64,000 nucleotides of DNA, taken from positions 23,352,975 through 23,416,974 of the forward strand of contig NC_134283.1 of assembly GCF_949628215.1 (NCBI RefSeq). Direction: 5' to 3'. The number at the start of each line of letters is the position of its first letter. The first letter of the stretch is position 1. A model generated the notes under the pieces. It worked only from the letters and a program-made list of their open reading frames with translations. It did not search any database and was not told the DNA's origin. The position numbers were made by a program, and so were the translations under genes. Origin of the DNA: Phalacrocorax aristotelis (taxonomy: Eukaryota; Chordata; Aves; Suliformes; Phalacrocoracidae). Below, in pieces: positions 43,109-55,513 of the stretch.

Positions 43109-46100
43109 GTAAGTGCGTTATTGCAGTTTGGTGGTTGGTGATGTCTGTTTAGCAGTTCTGCTGTACTCTGGCCTCCTTTCTGGAAGGGTTAGAGGTCCCA
43201 TGGCTGCTGGGTGTAACAGGCAGGTACATCACGGGGAGGTTATATTCTCTTGGTTAACAGATGTAAACGTGGCAGAAGTCACTGGAAGCAGAGGCACTTA
43301 CACAACAGCTGCTTTCTGTGCTGTTTGATATAGGCAGTTTTAAAACATTTAGGAAGCTTTGGGTGTCTGGTGAAATTTGAATTAAAATAGTTTTTCCTCT
43401 TGCTAGCTTGGTCTGGTCACTCAGATTTCTGGAATTATGGTGCTTTAGAAGTGGAGTGAAATAGAAGGGAGGAACCTTGCACTTAATTTTGGACTGTTAG
43501 AGCGGTGTTGGCATAATGAAGAGCAGTCATAGCAGTACTTGAGCACTGGAAGGAGAACTTGAGTCGGCTTTTTAGAAACCCTGTATGCATCATCAAGGAA
43601 AAGATGTTCAAAGAGAGGGAAGTGAGATGATTGTGAATATAGGCTGGAATCTGCGCTACTTCTGTCATCTCTAGTCTAGGACCTGTATTTGGACTCATGT
43701 CATTACTGCAGGATAGACTGCACCCCAGAGTATCCTGGCAGATAACAACTGTGGAAGCTTGGGAGACTCTGCTGCAGCCAGAATGCTACATATGAGAAGG
43801 TCTTTCCTGACCAAATCATGTTTTTTGTGGTAACATTTAATATTGTAGGCTGTTGTTGAGCCTGTGTTGGCCCTGTTGGTCTATGCTACTTTGAACTGTA
43901 GAAAGTGGAAGAACTGCAAAGGCATCACATCCTCTTGGTGTAGTGGTAGACGCAGCCATACTTTACTAGGTGGCGCCTCTGTGAACTGAACTGGCAGTGG
44001 GTTTTGGATCTCATCCAGTCTTGCGGTCACTGTGTTGGGCATTATTCTGGTCCAAAATGCAACTGAACCAGGATGTATGGGAGTTCCTTTGGAGTTGTAT
44101 TCAGGATGTTGGGAAATGCGGGAAAGCAATAAAAGGGCATTTCTGACAAGGCCTGGGTTTCTACTGCTAATGTAGGTTTAATTGATATAAAGGTACCGGC
44201 CTGCTGTGTGTGTGTTTGGTGTTTTTCATTGTTAAAGGATGAATATCGCAGGTACGACTGTCCAGAAGGGAAGGCTGCACAGGAGAAGGTATTGAGTGTC
44301 ATTAATTAATCCAGGCCTTCAAGAATAACATTTGAACTCTGGCCAGTTTAGGGGTCTTAAGGAAAGGCAGCAAACATTCCTACTAGAAACCAAATTAAAG
44401 TAATAATTTCTTACTGTCAAATATTTTTGCTGTCATTGTTGAATTAAGAAGTGGCCTAGTTGTAAAGCGACGTGCAGAGGATCTTGAATTGTTCTGCACT
44501 TAGGCCTGTAATAATGACTAGGTTATCTGTGCAGAGGTGGATGCTGGGCTGAACGCTTTGTAAATGCAGTGAAAAGACCATCTTTATTCTTTAAGTTCAC
44601 TGACTTGGCTTTAACTGCTTGTCTGTTTTGAGACTCTGCATTTGATTAGTTTATGTAACTGCTAAAATTAAAATAATTTACAGTGAACTTCAAGACAATT
44701 TTCCAAAGAAATCATGTTATGGAAGGTCACTGAACAGCACTTAATCCTTATTGCATTCTAGATCAATCTTACAGGGAGGTAATGGAATCTGCCACTTGTT
44801 TCCCAAGGTTAGTTTTCTATATCAGTAATCCATTTTTGTTTTTATTGTATTTTGTAATTACAATTACTTTCCAGGGATACTTTCAAAGATAGGGAACCAT
44901 GTGTATTAGCATTATCGCAATACAAGCGTGAGATGTTGATAGCTATGATTTGCAGTCAGTGCAGCCTTTGAGAGCTTGTCTGACGTCTCAGCCATTCCTG
45001 TGCCTTGCTTTTCTTTTTCTGTTAGAGAGTGCTCCAATTTTTATCTTGCACACTGTGGTGCTGTGGATTTGTAATTGTGAATTTATATTGTAGCTGCTGC
45101 TTGTCTGTCACTTAAAGTACTCTTGTGTGTCTCATCTTTAATAGTTTGAAGTCTGCCCACTGGAGGCTCAGTACATTGTGATAGTGAACTGCGGCAGAGA
45201 CATCTTTCCACTTATGAAGCTCTCCAGTGTTTATTACACCATGGTGGCTTCAGTTCAGAGGCTTAAAAGTCCACAAATCTAAAGAAGGGATTGGAGGGAA
45301 TGAAAGGAAATTTTCAAGTGGCCTAAGTGGTAAAGCATGTCCCTAGGAACTCAATTGGAAGCTCTTTAGCCAGGGTAGAGGAAGAGGAATCTTTCTGAGC
45401 TCATTTCCAGAATGGATGCTTCAAGTGTAAAGCCTCTGCTCTGTAGCTCAATATCGTATTGATGCCATACAGAGTAGTGAGGTAAGGATCACATGGTGAT
45501 ATTCACTGTGTCACTCTTGCTGGAGTTCATAATAGCTTTTCAGATTTAGGTTTAAAATGGGAGTGATTGGGTTTCAAAACAAGACTTACTCAAAAAATAC
45601 TTCTGTGGAATGAGTTTCAGGAAGTGTGCTTTGAGTAGTTCTGACTGAGTTTTGCTCAATAACTTAAAGCTGTCATCTTTCTGTGCTAATAAATCGTTAG
45701 TCTAGTGCTCTACACTCTGGTTAGATGCTGACTTACTAATAAACAACAGACACAAAGGGTGCAGGTAAGAAGTGGGATAGAAGCTCCCAGTGGTTTTACT
45801 GGAGATGTACGAATCCTGAAGCTCACAGGATGACTTTTTGCAGCCTGACAAAGACAAGCTGCCTGTATATAATACGCTGTGCTAAGAGGGTTCTTGAATG
45901 GCATCAGACAGTGCCAGTTCTGTATTGGTGGTGTCACTGTGGTAGAGAAACCTGAGCTACAGAGGTGACTGAACTATCAGTACAACCTTTTTAACTTCTC
46001 CCTTCTGTGACTTTCATGGGGCTAAGGTGATTTAAATCCCATATGCTGTGGTTCTCTCCTGTGATTCCTCCCACCACATTGTATCTGGCAGTAAAAACAA

Positions 46101-49100
46101 CCACCCTCACCTCCCCCCGTTCTGCAGGCAGATGACTTCTCTGCTCAGTTTTGCAAACCCAGCGCAAGGGAAGAGGGAGGGACTGCAGCAGCACAGGCAC
46201 AAGTTGTTTTAGAATGCCACAGTACTGCACCCGTAGCTGGCAGAAAAGCTTCCTCTTCTGTGCTGTCTTTCTCCCCTGCTCTTTAATGTACCTGCTCTGT
46301 AAAGGTGCTTTTGTTAAGAAGCAAATGATTTATGAAAACTTTCCCATCTCTAGACTTTTTTGTCTCGACATCAGTAAAATCTAGCTTAGTTGACTGGCGG
46401 ATATTTCAAAGGAAGTACAACATGCAAAAAGTCCATTTGATGCACTTAAGAAACTTAAGATTTATCAGCTTTTCTTAGCTTTGGATCCTCCACTGCTTAT
46501 GTGCTGAGGTATTACCACAATCTTTTGTTGAAGAAAGATGATTGAGACTTACTTTTGGCTGAATGGTGGTCACTTCTCGTGCTGGTATGTTTAGTCTTTA
46601 TTGATGTTTATTTACTGTTTTGTTTTGTTTTTCTGGGAGAGGGGAGGCTGCCAGGCTACCACTGAAAAATTGTCTTGACAAGGAGGCTAGGTAACATGTA
46701 ACAAATCAGATCTGTCAATAGATTGATCTCTTGTTTGTGCCACTCTTTCTCTGGGGAGATGGTTCTTATCCTCAGAGAGTAGAGGAGAATTTAATTAGTC
46801 TCAGTCTCTAGTTCCAGCCCTCTTCTCACCTCCTTGTCTGTGCTCAACACACAGGGAGTGGTTCCACCACGCTTTAAGATGGTGCAAGACAAGGCTGTGG
46901 GATTCTGCCCTTCCATTTGCAGTATGTTTCTGTGTCTTCCCTCATGCTGACAATCTGGAACCCAGTCCTGTGGTGAGCTGGTTCAAGGAGAAGACTGGTT
47001 GAAAGCTGACCACATCAAAACAGTTATGGTGATTTAACCTGTTGATGTCACTGTCAGAAATTGCTGGGTTTTTTTTTTTGGCTTGTTTTTTAAATTGAGG
47101 ACTGCTTTCCAGGGTTGTGTTCCCTGACATGGGTTGAAGGCTAGTCAATGAAGGGATGGGCTGAGCTGGAAGAGGGAGGAGTAGGATTGCAGCAATCCTC
47201 ATTTAGTTTCATTCAAAGTGGGGTTGAACAGTTATATCTTAAGACTTGCAGGATACTTAATTCCTGAGCCATTACGTTCGTGTCTCCTGAGCGTTGTCAA
47301 CTGGAACAAAAGGACAAGAGGTGATGGGTTGCAGGTTGTGGCAAGGGAGATGCCAGCTGGAGATAAGAAAGAATTTTCCTTGTGAAAATGGTTAAGCACC
47401 AGAACAGAATGCCTGGAGAAGCTGTGGCGTCTTGTTCTTCAAATTTGCCTGGGCCAGGCCCCAGACAGCCCGATGTAACTTTCACATTTAGTTATGCTTT
47501 GGGCAGAAGGATGAAGAAGGAAGATCCCAAGGTCCCTTCCAGTCCAAACGTCTCCGTGGTGCTGTGGATGGCATGCTTCCATCATTCCTCAGATGAGCAG
47601 ACTGGCAGAAATGTATGTGACTGTGTGTTCTGGCGCTGCCACAAATAACTCCTGCTTTTATCATGATGTTTATAACAGTTCAACCTTAACTATATTTGAA
47701 GCACTGGACTCTCCCTCTCAAATATGTGTTTCTTTTTGCTGTTGATTTGTCAGCCCGTCTCACAGCTTCTGTTTCCCCATTAGAGCATCTCTGCTTGGTA
47801 AACAGGAACAGTACAAGACTCATCAGGGTAGGGCAGTCAACCCACAGCTTATAGGCTGTTTTGTCTCAGGAGGACGATTCGTCTTTTTTTGTCCTCTATG
47901 CTGGGGCAAGGTGAATTGTCTCCTTGGTGGCAGTGCTTGTTCCTGACTGCCATTTTGGTTTCTTGACCTGTTTTACCTTCCCCCAGCCATGTGGTCAGTT
48001 GTAATGGGGTGTGACTGGGGAAGACATTCCGGAGGCTGACCCTGATTGTGCACGGATTCCTGATTCTAGCAGAAGTCACCTGTCCTCCAGCCTCCTCCAT
48101 TTCTGAGTTGCTCCTGGGAAAGACAGTCCAGCAGCCTGTGGATTGCTTTTGCTATGGCAGTTTGCTGTTGACAGCTGTCTCTTCTGGTAATTGTTTCATT
48201 TTGATTCGTGGCTTACTTGCGGCTACTTTGGTATGCTGGTGTTCTGCAGCACGTCTGACCTCTCTGGCAGCAGCAGAGCCTGCTGCCTGTCCACGGCGGC
48301 TCTGTGTGTTCTTTGCAAACAAAGCAAGGTGGTCTGTGGGCAGAGGAGGTGCCGAGTGGCACAGCCTTCTGTGCCAGGGAAGCCAGGCTGTTTCATGAGG
48401 ACTTTGAGCTGTCTCAGGTAGGCTGCCAAAAGAGCCAGTCTAGCATTTCTTCTTGACATGATATTTTTTTAACCCCTTTCCTTTGTGCCAGCACTAGTGA
48501 CTGTGTAATGAGCTGGATCATGTTAACTGTCTTTTTGCTGGCTCTGGCCTTGATACGGTGCTTTCTGTGCATTAAGTGGAGAAGAGGAAACCCCGAAGGG
48601 CAAAGAGGGTGGGTGGGAAGACATGGGCAACAGGATGTGTCAGTACCCTTCTTCCAGCACCAGCTTGAACTGTTTCACTGTTGCTGTGGGATGTGCAGCT
48701 TGTTGTCCAGAGCTGTCGGTCAGCTCTAACTTACGTTGCCGGTATTTTTCTGAGAGAGGGAGGAAAGAGTACTTTGAGGAGAGTGGCCTAAGAGCTAATC
48801 TAGCTTAGCCCATACCATAGTTCATTTAAAATCTTACTTTAGCTTTCTTACACAAGTACACTATATCCCAGACTTAAAAATAGTCAGTTTCTCTCTGACT
48901 GAAAAAGAAAAATAAAGGTCAGATGTATTGGTTGTTTCGCAGTCTTTACATTAGTAACAAGTAATCTGCCCCTCTCTTCCTTGCTTATGTTTCTCCTTGC
49001 CAACTTTCCATTTCTCTTCAGCATATGGTGAGTGTGATTGCTCTTCGAAAAGCCTTTCACTTGCGTGCTCTAATGGTTTCCAGATGCTGATAGAAGGCCT

Positions 49101-52100
49101 GTCCATGAAGTGCTCTGACATCGGTGGTTTTAATGGCATGGTTGTCCTTGTGCATCCATCAGCAGGTTGTTCTGAGGACACCTTATAATTTCATGTGTGT
49201 CTGGATGTGGCAGTAGGGAATGATAAGGAATATTCTGGGGCAACTGAGGATTTCTGGTGTCTGCATGTGCTGTGTGATGCCTTATTTGTATCTGATAAGC
49301 CTGTAAATAATTGATTTCCTCCCCCTTTTTAGTTTTTCTATCCTGGTTTCCAAGAATCCAAAACCAGCACACAGAGGGGGTTGTTCTTCTGTTTGCAGGT
49401 ATGTCTGCTTACTGGAACTTATGCTGTTCTGCAGACATTAATTTAAACAAATCGGCACATAAATAAATCCCCCCCAAGAAGATTCAGTAAACAGTTCTCA
49501 CCTTGTTCCCATTTGCAAACATTCTTGCCCAAGCAAGTCTTGCTTGCTCAGCTACTGACTGGCTGAGCTTTGGTGCCCTGAAGTATAGAGACACGCTCAT
49601 TTTCTGTGGGGGTTTCATGTTAATTGTTGACATCTTGTATGAGCTGTATTTTTTTGTCATTCTGCTAAACGCTTGCAAAAGGGAGTAAGCAGCTTTTTCA
49701 ATGTAAAGCAAATTGTGAGACTGGAGTATCTGATTCGCAGTTGATAACTTTTTTTTTTAAATTCGCCTTGTCTTTTTAATCAATGAAATGGAAAGTGAAA
49801 CTCAGGGCTTATAGCAGTTATCATGGGCCCATACCTTGTAATGGTAGAATATCAGTTTCTCATTAAAATAATTTCTGAAAATAGGAAACAAAATGGAAGC
49901 AGTGATGTGATGGTGATGTGTGACTTGTTCACTTGTGTGCGTTTAGGTATGTCTGAAGTCTGAGATCTCCCAGATTTCAGGCTGTGATAATTTATTTCTT
50001 TCTTTCTGTTAATTTTTTTTTTGTTTGGTTTTTTTTTGTATCCAATTAGAGTTCTAAGATTTGGCACAGTAAAGAAGAAAAATTTCAGAAGTTGCTTGTG
50101 TTTTTCTTTTTTTCCATTCTTTCTCCTCGTCCCCTCCCCCCTATTTCTGAATATCTGTTATAGAAAAGGTAGGAATGTGGCTAAAGTAAACTCTAAAAAA
50201 ACCAAAGCATCTTTAGAATATGTGTAAAACATTATTGTGCTTCAGTTCTTCAGGATATATTCACAGTTAATAAATCAAACCCTAGAATAATGGGAATGAA
50301 TTGTTTAAACATTCCAGAGTTGCACATCTAAGCAATTATCTGTTTAATAACTAAATCGTACCAATTGCATAACTTATAGAGGGGAAGCCTTTTTCCTTCA
50401 CTTATGTAGCTGGGATGAATTTATCATCTGCTGTGAAGCTTGACTCGTTTTATTCCCTGCTCCCACTGGCCCTTAAAGCTGAACTGTGTAACTGCATTAC
50501 GTTGACTGCACTGCCAGATTCCTTTTCTTAACTGCTTTTCTAGGAGTGGGGTTTACACTGTACCTGTGGTATAAGGTTTCTGTTTCCACACTGCAGTTTC
50601 AATCCTAGAGATACAATCTTCTTTCTTGTTTACAAGGTCTTTTTATTGATGCTCTCCACCTCTAGCCTTTGTCCTTGTTGTGGAGTCGGCGTGTAAAGAT
50701 CTGTGAAACCAGTGCCTGTTGCTCTTCCTAACTCTGGCTATTTGTTATTGTTTTAAAGAGAAAGTATTCTTATTTCATAAATACCTTTGTCAAAACTTTA
50801 TGTTGCTTTTTCTGTAATGTGTTTCTTCACATAAAAAACCCTAATTCTCATGTAACTATTGCAGTTATTTTTTCTGTACTTTCATGAAAACTTGTGTTAG
50901 CAGGTCAGTCCTCCTTGCGTAAGAATGGTTACTATCAATTTTCTGATCGAAGCATAAACCAGAGCAAATTAGCCTCTAAGGATGGGAGAATATCTCTTAA
51001 GAGAACTAGCTACCTGGCAGCAGAGTGTTTTCTTCTGATTTGTGTATGCCTTTCTGTTAGATATTTGTGGTACCTCTAGTGTCTGTCTTTACTGTTTTCT
51101 AGGCTTTGTCTATGCCAGGAAAAATAGCCTGTTGCTTAGACTGGCAGACAAACAGTCTTTTAAGTCCATTCAGTCATGGAAACCTGTTTCACTTCTCTAA
51201 TGTACTGGATACAAATTTTCAGCAACTCTGAACAGTGCATTTGGAAGTGAGGTTTGTTAATCAGCAGGACAAACTGAACAAAAATTCTACTTACTCAATT
51301 GGGTGTAACCAGAATAAATAACCAGATAATTAATATCAGTAATGCTTTATGCAGTTCCCAGACTGAATGCACTGTTTGCCACTGATGTGGTTTATATGAA
51401 CTTTGTTGAACACCAGCTGACTTAGAGAACAAGTCAGCTGTAAAGAGTGAAACATCTGAAGCTGGAAAACAAAGTCGGTGGGACACCTTAGCTTCAGTTC
51501 GTTTCAACCAGAGCATATTGCAGGGCTTGGGGTCCTGTTGGATGAGAAGGTCCTTGGGGTGGCATACAGAGAAGTTGGCTATTCTGGCCAGATCCTAGTG
51601 GTGATTTTAGCCTGGTGAGGCTTGTATTATGCCTTTTCTTAAATGGTGCTCCAGTCAAGCCTTCATCTCTGTTTCTGTATTTTCTGTCTTTCAGTAGTAC
51701 TGCTTATATTGCTAATCTCAATCACGAGTCTTTTCCCTTCCTGAAGGTAGCACAGAAAAGGGACAGATTTGACCCTTCCTATAGCTGACAGATACCAGTT
51801 GAACGTGATCCTAAAATTGGAATGGAACTGGGAATCTGATACCTTGGTCTAGTGAAAAGAGGTTTTTTTATTCTTCCTCTGGAGTTTTGTCAGTATTTAC
51901 TCACAAACAGACTGAGATGATGTGTTATGTTACCAGATCACTGCCTCTTAATTTTGTTCTGCTCGCTCACCTTCTTGTCCATGCTCTCTGGCTTTTAACG
52001 CTTCTCTGCTTTTCTAAGGGCTGATGTCCAGTGGACTCCTCCATGCCTCAGGATACTTGTAGTTGTTTTCAGTGAGCCCTTAAGAATTCTATTTTCTTCC

Positions 52101-53795
52101 CTTTATGTATTTTCAACCTTGCATTATTCATCTTTACTGACCTCTGCTTGGGGAATTGGCATTCTACCTGGAACCCATCAGTGCTATTTCTGAAGCACTG
52201 TTACAGAACAGCGCAGTTATCTGTGAATAAAACCAGAACCGCTTTGACTTTGGAGATTCGTTATATTCCATTAAGAAGTAGTTCCAAAATATTTATTGTT
52301 AGAAAGTTGGAATCCAGTATTTTATGTACCAAAGGTAATTTTTTTGAACAGATGTGACTTGTTTTTCCACTGCTTTAAAACAACATGCCCCTTGCCCCAC
52401 CATAACTACGACAATGTGGTTTTGGGTGGTAAGTTGATATGGTTTATCATTTCTCACCACTCTTCAAACCTGGCATGAAGTCAGGGCCCACCTCGGACAA
52501 GGATGATAGTTCAGAGCTTTGCACAAGAGACTGTGAAAGTCTCAGAAATGCCACCAGTGTGATGGAGTGTATTATTAATCTTTAACTTTGTAATTTAGCT
52601 TGATAATTTTAGACTTAGCTGTGTGTTGAAAGTGTGGGGTGTGTGATAGCTGTCAGGATTCCTACCAGATAGTGTGGTTATTACAAAAACTTGCAGGATG
52701 CAGTAAGCATTTGAATGATAAACTTGCCTCTGGGAGAGAGGAAGGTCCCTTTTTTAACTTGTGGCTCAGCTGGATTGCTTGGTCTTGGCTGAGCCACGTA
52801 ATAAAATGCCAGTCCCAGGAATTTCTACCTCATGTTAGTGATGTTGTTAGTTCACCAACTTGAGCAGGGAACGACTGCTTTACTGGAAGTCATGGCCTAC
52901 AAAACAAATAATTTAATGTTGCTGTTTTTAACTCTTTAAGTTTGGGTCTTGGTGTGTCTCAGCACACGCGGTAAAGCGTGCTCTAAGCAGACTACTATGT
53001 TAGGGTGTTACTGGCATGGTAATGAAGAGTCTAGGCTTGTGACCATTAGGTAACCAACCAAAGCTAAACCAATGTATTTTTCCACCTTTGTTTCCCCAGC
53101 TTTCAGATGGGGTGAATTTTGTCTGCCTTCTAGGTAAGCTTCACAGGTTTTAGAAGAGGAGTGGCATGGATTATTTCACTATCCTGACTTGGTAACTGTC
53201 AACGTGTTCAGAAACAAATAAAGGGGAGCTATAATATCTTTCTTTTCATGGCAGAGCCTTAAATCTGCTCTGCTAATTGTCAGAAAAAGCATTTGAGATG
53301 AGCTCTTTTTAACTTTCCTGGAGAAAGTCTTGTAGCTTTTTAGGTAAAGAAATATCTCCTTCTTTGTGTACAGCATACTGCCCTGGTCCCGTTATGACCA
53401 TGGACTAATTGCTTTCTCCCTCCTTCTGCCCCACCTTTATTTATTTTGTGTATAGCAATGCCCCCCAAGTTCTGGGTGCTTTCCAGGCATACAAAAGGAG
53501 ATGTTCTTTGCTCTTGGGGTCCTTAAAACTGAAGAATATAAAGTATGAGTATACATGAATTCTATTGCTATGTTGTCCTCTATTCTACCAAACGGGTTCT
53601 TTGTTCCTGCACTTGATAGGTCAAATAGATGCAAGTGCTGGAATTTCAGCATTACCTACTTGCTGTCAAAGGGCAGGTCTGTTTTTCTGCTGGGTTCGTG
53701 AGGATTTTTATGGGTCATTAGCACAAAGTAGCTTTAGACTAGCCAAAAATTTTTCTAACATTGACATTTTGGCAGGCTTTCTGGGTATCATGTTT
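43109..53795 (+). other. RANBP10 intron 2, first part
   Basis: About 10.7 kb with one old CR1 end (47290-47560). No RNA gene, nested gene or RANBP10 exon 3 recognised. Confidence 0.6.
47290..47560 (+). mobile_element. Old CR1 3'-end fragment
   Basis: Diverged CR1 wording: ACAAGAGGTGATGGGTTGCA, AGAATGCCTGGAGAAGCTGT, and CCCAAGGTCCCTTCCAGTCC at the 3' end. No octamer tail. Confidence 0.7.
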
Positions 53796-55065
53796 GTTTA
53801 TGGAACGAATCCTCCTGGGGGCCATCACAAGTCAAATGAAGCACGTGACTGGGAAAAGCCAACATGGCTTCACTAGGGGCAGATCGTGCTTGACAAACCT
53901 GGTGGCCTTCTGTGACAAAGTGACTGGCTTGGTTGACATGGGGCAGGCAGTGGACATTGTCTACCTGGACGTCTCCAAGGCCTTTGATATGGTCCCCCAT
54001 AGTCTCCTATGCTGGAGAAATTAATGCGTTATGGCCTAGACAAGTGGTCTGTGCAGTGAGTGGGGAACTGGCTGACAGGCCGCACCCAAAGGGTGGTGGT
54101 AATTAGCTCTTTCTCAAACTGGCAACCTGTCACTAGTGAAGTCCCCCAGGGATCAATATTGGGCCCAATGTTATTCAACATCTTTATAAGTGATCTGGAT
54201 AACAGCATCAAGTATAGCCTGATGAAGTTTGCTGGTGACACCAAGCTGAGTGGGGAAGTAGACACTCCAGAAGGGAGAGCTGCTCTGCAGGGAGATCTGG
54301 ATCGACTGGAGGAGTGGGCCAGCAAGAACCTTATGAAGTTCAACAAGGAGAATTGTAAGGTCATGCACCTGGGAAAACATAATCTGGGAGTGCAGCACAG
54401 GCTGGGATCCACCTGGCTGGAGAGCAGCTCTGTGGAAAGGGACCTGGGGGTCCTGGTGGACAGAAAGCTCAACATGAGCGAACAGTGTGCTGCTGCAGCC
54501 AAGAAGGCCAACAGGATGCTGGGTTGCATCAAAAAGGGCATCACCAGCAGAGAGAAAGAAGTCATTATCCCGCTCTACTCAGCGCTTGTCAGGCCACACC
54601 TGGAGTACTGTGTACAGTTCTGGTCCCCTCTATACAAAAAAGATGTGGATGGGCTGGAAGGGGTCTAGAGAAGGGCCACCAAGAAGCCTGCCATACGAGG
54701 ATAGGCTGAGAGAACTGGGTTTGTTCATCCTTGAGAAAAGGAGGCTCAGAGGGGATCTCATCTCCATGTACCAGTACTTAACGGGTAGTTACAAAGAAGA
54801 TGGAGACTCCCTTTTTACATGGAGTCACATGGAGAGGACAAGGGGGAATGGACACAACTTGCTCTTGGGGAGATTCCGATTGGACGCAAGAGGAAAATTT
54901 TTCACAGTGAGGACAGTCAACCATGGGAATAATCTCCCCAGGGAATTGGTTGACTCGGCCACGTTGGACACCTTTAAGAGTTGTCTGGACAGGGTGCTGG
55001 GCCATCTTGTCTAGACTTTGCTCTTCCCAGAAAGGTTGGACTAGATGATCCCTGAGGTCCCTTCC
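53796..55065 (+). mobile_element. CR1 LINE, young subfamily, copy 3 (5'-truncated, defective)
   Basis: Same element as copies 1 and 2, truncated near 53796. It shares the stop at 54057-54059 and the FAGD motif (GGT, 54234-54236). It keeps CGA where copies 1 and 2 have TGA (about 53805), and has its own frameshifts near 54009 and 54645, so it branched before the other two. Sense to RANBP10. It runs directly into the octamer array at 55066. Confidence 0.95.
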
Positions 55066-55513
55066 AATCTGTGATTCTGTGATTCTGTGATTCTGTGATT
55101 CTGTGATTCTGTGATTCTGTGATTCTGTGATTCTGTGAATCTGTGATTCTGTGATTCTGTGATTCTGTGAATCTGTGAATCTGTGAATCTGTGAATCTGT
55201 GAATCTGTGAATCTGTGAATCTGTGAATCTGTGAATCTGTGAATCTGTGAATCTGTGAATCTGTGAATCTGTGAATCTGTGAATCTGTGAATCTGTGAAT
55301 CTGTGAATCTGTGAATCTGTGATTCTGTGATTCTGTGATTCTGTGATTCTGTGATTCTGTGATTCTGTGATTCTGTGATTCTGTGATTCTGTGATTCTGT
55401 GATTCTGTGATTCTGTGATTCTGTGATTCTGTGAATCTGTGAATCTGTGAATCTGTGAATCTGTGAATCTGTGAATCTGTGAATCTGTGAATCTGTGATT
55501 CTGTGAATCTGTG
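55066..55513. repeat. 448-bp octamer array, 56 perfect units, from the CR1 tail
   Basis: Uninterrupted 8-bp units of two kinds, A = ATTCTGTG and B = AATCTGTG. Counted in order: 1 B, 8 A, 1 B, 3 A, 19 B, 14 A, 8 B, 1 A, 1 B. The register never slips. It continues the normal CR1 3' terminal octamer, of which copies 1 and 2 have only about three. Because no unit holds a stop in two minus-strand frames, open frames of 182 and 201 codons appear; their 8-residue repeats are not evidence of a protein. Confidence 0.98.
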
